Shown: piece by piece, positions 39,341 to 42,135 of the stretch | How positions within the stretch are numbered: position 1 is the stretch's first letter | Layout: every line of letters begins with the position of its first letter | IMG/VR virus record: IMGVR_UViG_3300037156_000077 | Location: 1-42,135 of that record | DNA: 42,135 nt | Direction: 5' to 3' (one strand) | Origin: a virus | Program-made: the position numbers and the translations under genes | Notes under the pieces: model-generated | The model's input: only the letters and a program-made list of their open reading frames with translations | Databases searched by the model: none | Told to the model about the DNA's origin: nothing

Positions 39341-40191
39341 TTGAGGGCCGCGCACTCGCGGAATGTGTTTAGCAGGGAATCACGATATTTGATGCGCTGA
39401 GCCTTGACGGCATAGGCAGAGGCATCGGCATAGGCATAGGCAGAGGCATCGGCATAGGCATCGGCATAGGCAGAGGCATAGGCATCGGCATAGGCAGAGG
39501 CATAGGCATAGGCATCGGCATCGGCAGAGGCAGAGGCAGAGGCAGAGGCAGAGGCAGAGGCAGAGGCATAGGCAGAGGCAGAGGCAGAGGCATAGGCATC
39601 GGCAGAGGCATCGGCATAGGCATCGGCATAGGCAGAGGCATAGGCATCGGCAGAGGCATCGGCCCGCAATTTTTTACACGCTTCGCGTGCTTCTAGAGCA
39701 CTCGCCTTATCGGTGATAGGGGCTAGTGCCTGGATCGTTGCCGCGCCTGCCAAACACAACTCATTCACCTTCTTGATTTTGGTGTTTTGAGCACGCCATT
39801 CCAGGCGCATTGGAGTGAGTTCTCGCACGGCCTTGTCAGCCATAAAATAAACGCGGCGAAGAGTCAATGCCGCATCTCCTCGCGAGTCAAGAAGCAAGGG
39901 GATGAGGGGGCGAAGCATTTCTGTGCGCTTAATGTCCGACTCCCACCAATTGCCGTCATTCAGCCGGATCGCCACACGGCGCAGAACACGACAAGCGCAT
40001 TCCATTTCATCAGTGGGTTTCTCCAGGCACTTACCCTTGCGGAGGGCATCGATTGTCGCAGCCTGAGCCATCACGCAGGCGGTCGTTTTGCCGTCCCCGA
40101 CACCGTTGCACATGATCAGCGGCGCGATGACAGGGTAAAATCCAGCGTAGGCCGGGAGGGATTCGGATTCGTTGCGTATTTCGTTTTTCAT
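39337..40191 (-). CDS. Protein with (Ala-Ser/Asp/Tyr)n repeat, 284 aa
   Basis: The N-terminal two thirds form a conserved-looking domain (VIAPLIMCNGVGDGKTTACV; ECACRVLRRVAIRLNDG; LRPLIPLLLDSRGDAALTL) that I associate with a phage protein family, not with a P-loop ATPase despite GDGKTT. From about residue 190 to 275 it is almost all Ala alternating with Ser, Asp or Tyr, built from GCC followed by TCT, GAT or TAT. A short normal tail (IKYRDSLLNTFRECAALK) ends it. Function unknown; the repeat may form fibres. Confidence 0.75.
   Translation of the reverse strand: MKNEIRNESESLPAYAGFYPVIAPLIMCNGVGDGKTTACVMAQAATIDALRKGKCLEKPTDEMECACRVLRRVAIRLNDGNWWESDIKRTEMLRPLIPLLLDSRGDAALTLRRVYFMADKAVRELTPMRLEWRAQNTKIKKVNELCLAGAATIQALAPITDKASALEAREACKKLRADASADAYASAYADAYADASADAYASASASAYASASASASASASASADADAYAYASAYADAYASAYADAYADASAYAYADASAYAVKAQRIKYRDSLLNTFRECAALK
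39410..39662. repeat. Hexanucleotide repeat GGCAGA/GGCATA/GGCATC
   Basis: About 42 contiguous six-base units on the plus strand, varying only in the last two bases. On the minus strand each is GCC plus TCT, TAT or GAT. The array is free of other codons. Confidence 0.9.
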
Positions 40192-40197
40192 GATCAA

Positions 40198-40237
40198 TAA
40201 AAAGCCCCCTCCAAATCGGGCCTGATCTGGAGAGGGC
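40198..40237 (-). terminator. Intrinsic terminator before the repeat-protein gene
   Basis: Minus strand: GCCCTCTCCAGAT pairs with ATTTGGAGGGGGC (13 pairs including wobble), eight-base loop, then TTTTTATT. The 284-aa gene starts immediately after. Confidence 0.75.
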
Positions 40238-40291
40238 GGGAATGCTTTCTGACTCTGGCGGAATAACTCCAGGCCCGGAGTCAGTTCGCAT
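40201..40291 (-). ncRNA. Leader or small RNA with kissing hairpins (element D)
   Basis: From a predicted start near 40291 the first hairpin is CTGACTC/GAGTCAG, whose loop carries CGGGCCTG (40277-40270). The terminator hairpin's whole eight-base loop is CAGGCCCG (40224-40217), its exact complement. The T-run TTTTTATT follows and the 284-aa gene starts nine bases later. This fits a kissing-loop attenuator or a small RNA. Confidence 0.5.
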
Positions 40292-40297
40292 TTGATG

Positions 40298-40325
40298 ATT
40301 GTACCCATCCGGCGCGCGGCGGCAA
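40298..40325 (-). promoter_or_regulatory. Promoter candidate, TTGCCG-16-TACAAT
   Basis: TTGCCG at 40325-40320 and TACAAT at 40303-40298 on the minus strand, spacer 16. It precedes element D. Confidence 0.6.
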
Positions 40326-40331
40326 GGGGAA

Positions 40332-40592
40332 TTAAATAGGCCTTCGGGATTTGGCCTCTTCTGCCGCGCAGAATTCTTCCAGCTCAACGGACAGCACGAA
40401 TTGCGGGCATGTGCGCTGTTCCTCGGGCCAGCGGCAGAGCTTGCACACATCGCAGTACGATTGACGGTCGGCGGTGCATTTGATGCGCAGTTGAGCCTCT
40501 GTGGATTGCCCGCAGTAGCTGAGGTTGTCCATGTAGCTCGTGGCGGTGCATCCCTTCGCTCGGGCTTCTTCTTTCGGTGTGGGCGTTCTCAT
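40332..40592 (-). CDS. Cysteine-rich small protein, 86 aa
   Basis: Starts MRTPTPKEEARAKGCTATSY. Cys residues in CTATSYMDNLSYC, KCTADRQSYCDVCKLC and TCPQF form a likely zinc or Fe-S site. Ends with an acidic helix (SVELEEFCAAEEAKSRR). ATGA overlap with the 302-aa gene. Function unknown. Confidence 0.6.
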   Translation of the reverse strand: MRTPTPKEEARAKGCTATSYMDNLSYCGQSTEAQLRIKCTADRQSYCDVCKLCRWPEEQRTCPQFVLSVELEEFCAAEEAKSRRPI

Positions 40593-41497
40593 GCCGCCCG
40601 CCCTTCCTTGAGTTGCTTGAGCCTGGCAGCAACCCGCTTCACGGTGCGGCCAATCTCCACGGCGATCACCTCGGGGCGCTTCGACAAGTCCAGCGACTCC
40701 CACATGGCTTTCACGTCATCGCGCCGGCCAATCTTCGGGATGTACTTCGCTTCGTACCGGGCTCTGTCGTTGTCCAGGCAGCGCTGGCACTTGGACGAAC
40801 TGGCGCGCGGTGCTCCGGTGTGGTCGCGGCACCATCCGGCGGCAAGGTTGCGCTCGCGGCGTGATCGGAGGCTGGTGGCTCGGCTCATGGCATTGGCAAG
40901 GGTGACGGGGTTTATGGAATGCTTCGTTCCACCATTCGAGATAACTGCCCCCATTTTGCCCACATCCAGAAATGCGTACCATTCCCCATCCTCGTCTGTA
41001 TCACGCTTGTAAACACTCCCCGGCGGCACATCCCCAGCCCCCAGAGGGACTAGGCGCGGGGATGGCTTGACGACGGGAACGGGTAGGTTTGTGCGATGAT
41101 GGTTAATGGTGGCGGTGACTCCAGGGGAAGTATGCCACAACGCTCTAACCCATTTGTTGTAGTCGTTGTCGGGAGGATACAAGGACTCCATTTCACCACT
41201 TGTCTCCCCGAGGATTGTGGGCCTCGTGCCCACCGGCAACCACTCGCGCTTCCAGTCGGTTCGGTGCCACTCCTGGCCGTCAGCCAAAGTAAACCCGTTG
41301 ACGGACCTGCCAAGGGTCCATGGCTTGATGCGGATTGCGAAACCAAAACCTATGCAAGCAACTGGAGTAGCTAGGTCAGTAGGAGTGGTCCATCGTGGCG
41401 AACGAGGTTCCAATGTTGTTTCAAACTCCCACTCTGCCCCCGATTCGAGGATTTCAGCGGCGAGGCGTAACTGTGCGATTTGCTGTTCTTTGTTCAT
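40589..41497 (-). CDS. Accessory protein with PRLVPL domain and C-terminal helix-turn-helix, 302 aa
   Basis: The middle (PSPRLVPLGAGDVPPGSVYK) matches the 144-aa protein at 4422-4856. A zinc-binding-like stretch (WCRDHTGAPRASSSKCQRCL) follows. The C-terminal 45 residues (KAMWESLDLSKRPEVIAVEI, GRTVKRVAARLKQLKE) look like a helix-turn-helix of the type that reads IA..lGR....V..rl. A DNA-binding regulator or homing/accessory protein is possible. ATG overlaps the stop of the upstream gene. Confidence 0.65.
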   Translation of the reverse strand: MNKEQQIAQLRLAAEILESGAEWEFETTLEPRSPRWTTPTDLATPVACIGFGFAIRIKPWTLGRSVNGFTLADGQEWHRTDWKREWLPVGTRPTILGETSGEMESLYPPDNDYNKWVRALWHTSPGVTATINHHRTNLPVPVVKPSPRLVPLGAGDVPPGSVYKRDTDEDGEWYAFLDVGKMGAVISNGGTKHSINPVTLANAMSRATSLRSRRERNLAAGWCRDHTGAPRASSSKCQRCLDNDRARYEAKYIPKIGRRDDVKAMWESLDLSKRPEVIAVEIGRTVKRVAARLKQLKEGRAA

Positions 41498-41675
41498 GTC
41501 GGTGAGTTAGATTCCAGTTTCAGGAGTGCCGAGCGAGCCTCAAGGAACTCGGTTGCGGTTTGTACATTGTCGTCGGCCTCAAACGCGATCTGCGCCGTTT
41601 CAAGACTGCGACGTGCGGCCTCAAGCGGAGGCGGGGAGGATTCGGGGAGGATTCGGGGATGGCGAATAGGTTCAT
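41494..41675 (-). pseudogene. Small gene broken by an 11-base tandem duplication
   Basis: ATG 41675 overlaps the RusA-like stop (ATGA) and reads MNLFAIPESSPN, then falls out of frame. Removing one of two 11-base copies (41633-41654) restores a 56-codon frame: MNLFAIPESSPPPLEAARRS and on to FLEARSALLKLESNSPT, whose stop overlaps the next ATG. So an intact small gene existed here. The product is probably a short helical protein of unknown function. Confidence 0.65.
41633..41654. repeat. 11-base tandem duplication
   Basis: GGGGAGGATTC occurs twice in direct succession on the plus strand, with a partial third copy (GGGGAT). It shifts the frame of the 56-aa gene. Confidence 0.85.
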
Positions 41676-42135
41676 GGGATTATTTCGATGATCGTCTTTT
41701 CGTCTTTGAAGTGCGATTCTTTGACTTGCTCCGTTTCGAGCTTGATGCGCCATGGCTCATCTCCAGGTATGAGCCCAGCGTGTCGGAGGCCGTCGAGCAG
41801 ATCCTTGCAACTTCCGGCGAAGTTGTCAGGGTCGAGGGGTCGCACGCGATGTCCCGTAAAGCGGACAGTAAGGCGCGGAATGCCTTGGACTGCTCCTTGT
41901 GCTGTTGCGCCCAATGCTGGCGTTTTGTGACGTTGAGGCTTGGCGTCCGGTAGTTTACCACCAGAGTTAAGGGTGATGAAAGCAGGCCCTGCGTTGGGGA
42001 AGAGTTCGCGGAGGCCGTCGAGCAGATCCTTGCAACTTCCGGCGAAGTTGTCAGGGTCGAGGGGTCGCACGCGATGTCCCGTAAAGCGGACAGTAAGGCG
42101 CGGAATGCCTTGGACTGCTCCTTGTGCTGTTGCGC
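41672..42135 (-). CDS. RusA-like Holliday junction resolvase, C-terminal part with duplicated segment
   Basis: The catalytic motif RPLDPDNFAGSCKDLLDGLR is followed by HAGLIPGDEPWRIKLETEQV and KESHFKDEKTIIEI, typical of RusA enzymes (acidic residues in DPDN and a KDLLDGL helix). A 225-base segment is repeated in tandem here, so the motif appears twice in the reading, 75 residues apart. The RusA-like N-terminus (RQHWAQQHKEQ) lies in another frame in both copies. The coding state is uncertain. The gene continues at 130-1. Confidence 0.6.
   Translation of the reverse strand, partial: ATAQGAVQGIPRLTVRFTGHRVRPLDPDNFAGSCKDLLDGLRELFPNAGPAFITLNSGGKLPDAKPQRHKTPALGATAQGAVQGIPRLTVRFTGHRVRPLDPDNFAGSCKDLLDGLRHAGLIPGDEPWRIKLETEQVKESHFKDEKTIIEIIP
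41787..42135. repeat. 225-base tandem repeat at the contig junction
   Basis: Bases 41787-42011 are followed by a second copy from 42012 to the contig end, which continues at 1-117 when the circle is closed. The period of 225 bases (75 codons) keeps the frame. Only a five-base CGGAG is shared at the copy border. Confidence 0.8.

Noticed and set aside
39410-39662. CRISPR-like array
   Set aside because: The six-base units have no spacers and are in-frame coding; there are no cas genes.
39337-40191. P-loop ATPase assignment from GDGKTT in the 284-aa protein
   Set aside because: There is no Walker B or other ATPase motif, and the surrounding residues belong to a different conserved block.

Overview
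The window looks like one essentially complete genome of a tailed double-stranded DNA phage, assembled as a circle. Bases 1-119 repeat at 41895-42013, and the last 16 bases repeat the first 16, so the contig closes on itself (about 42.1 kb). Almost everything reads leftwards on the minus strand in long runs of genes that overlap by ATGA or TGATG. I see no integrase or recognisable repressor, so a lytic lifestyle is the simpler reading. The virion set is a large terminase, a 765-codon portal, an SU10/DUF5309-like capsid protein, a scaffold, a head-tail adaptor candidate and a 1672-aa internal protein, with no tail tube, sheath or tape measure recognised. This fits a podovirus-like particle. The host cannot be named from the sequence. 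Few genes have a Shine-Dalgarno site; most starts follow A/C-rich leaders.

Layout, in the direction of transcription. (1) 33344 down to 9763: late operon, with terS, small genes, terL, portal, scaffold, capsid, two decoration-like paralogues, a run of proteins with Ig-like domains, the adaptor candidate, a Pro/Gln-rich protein and the 1672-aa protein. (2) 9162 down to 6349: an initiator-like tRNA-Met, then a lysis-type cassette with membrane proteins and a double-psi beta-barrel protein. (3) 6015 down to 1, continuing through 42119: small regulators and membrane proteins, a coiled-coil protein, RecT, a RecE-like nuclease, an SSB-like protein and a RusA-like resolvase. (4) 41675 down to 34962: replication genes (DUF1376 protein, DnaB-type helicase) and accessory proteins. 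(5) 34065-34920: three small genes on the plus strand.

The most unusual feature is a repeated RNA design. At four separate sites (9207-9340 plus strand; 33752-33874, 39139-39282 and 40201-40325 minus strand) a promoter-like pair with a 16-base spacer is followed about 90-110 bases later by a terminator-like hairpin. In each, 8-11 bases of the hairpin loop are complementary to a segment of the leader upstream. This could be a family of small RNAs or of pseudoknot/kissing-loop attenuators. Other points of interest are the initiator-like tRNA, a 270-bp plus-strand island of truncated foreign genes (zinc-ribbon and ERF fragments), damaged genes around the contig junction, a hexanucleotide-repeat protein, an Ig-domain cassette and a nested domain insertion in a capsid-associated paralogue.
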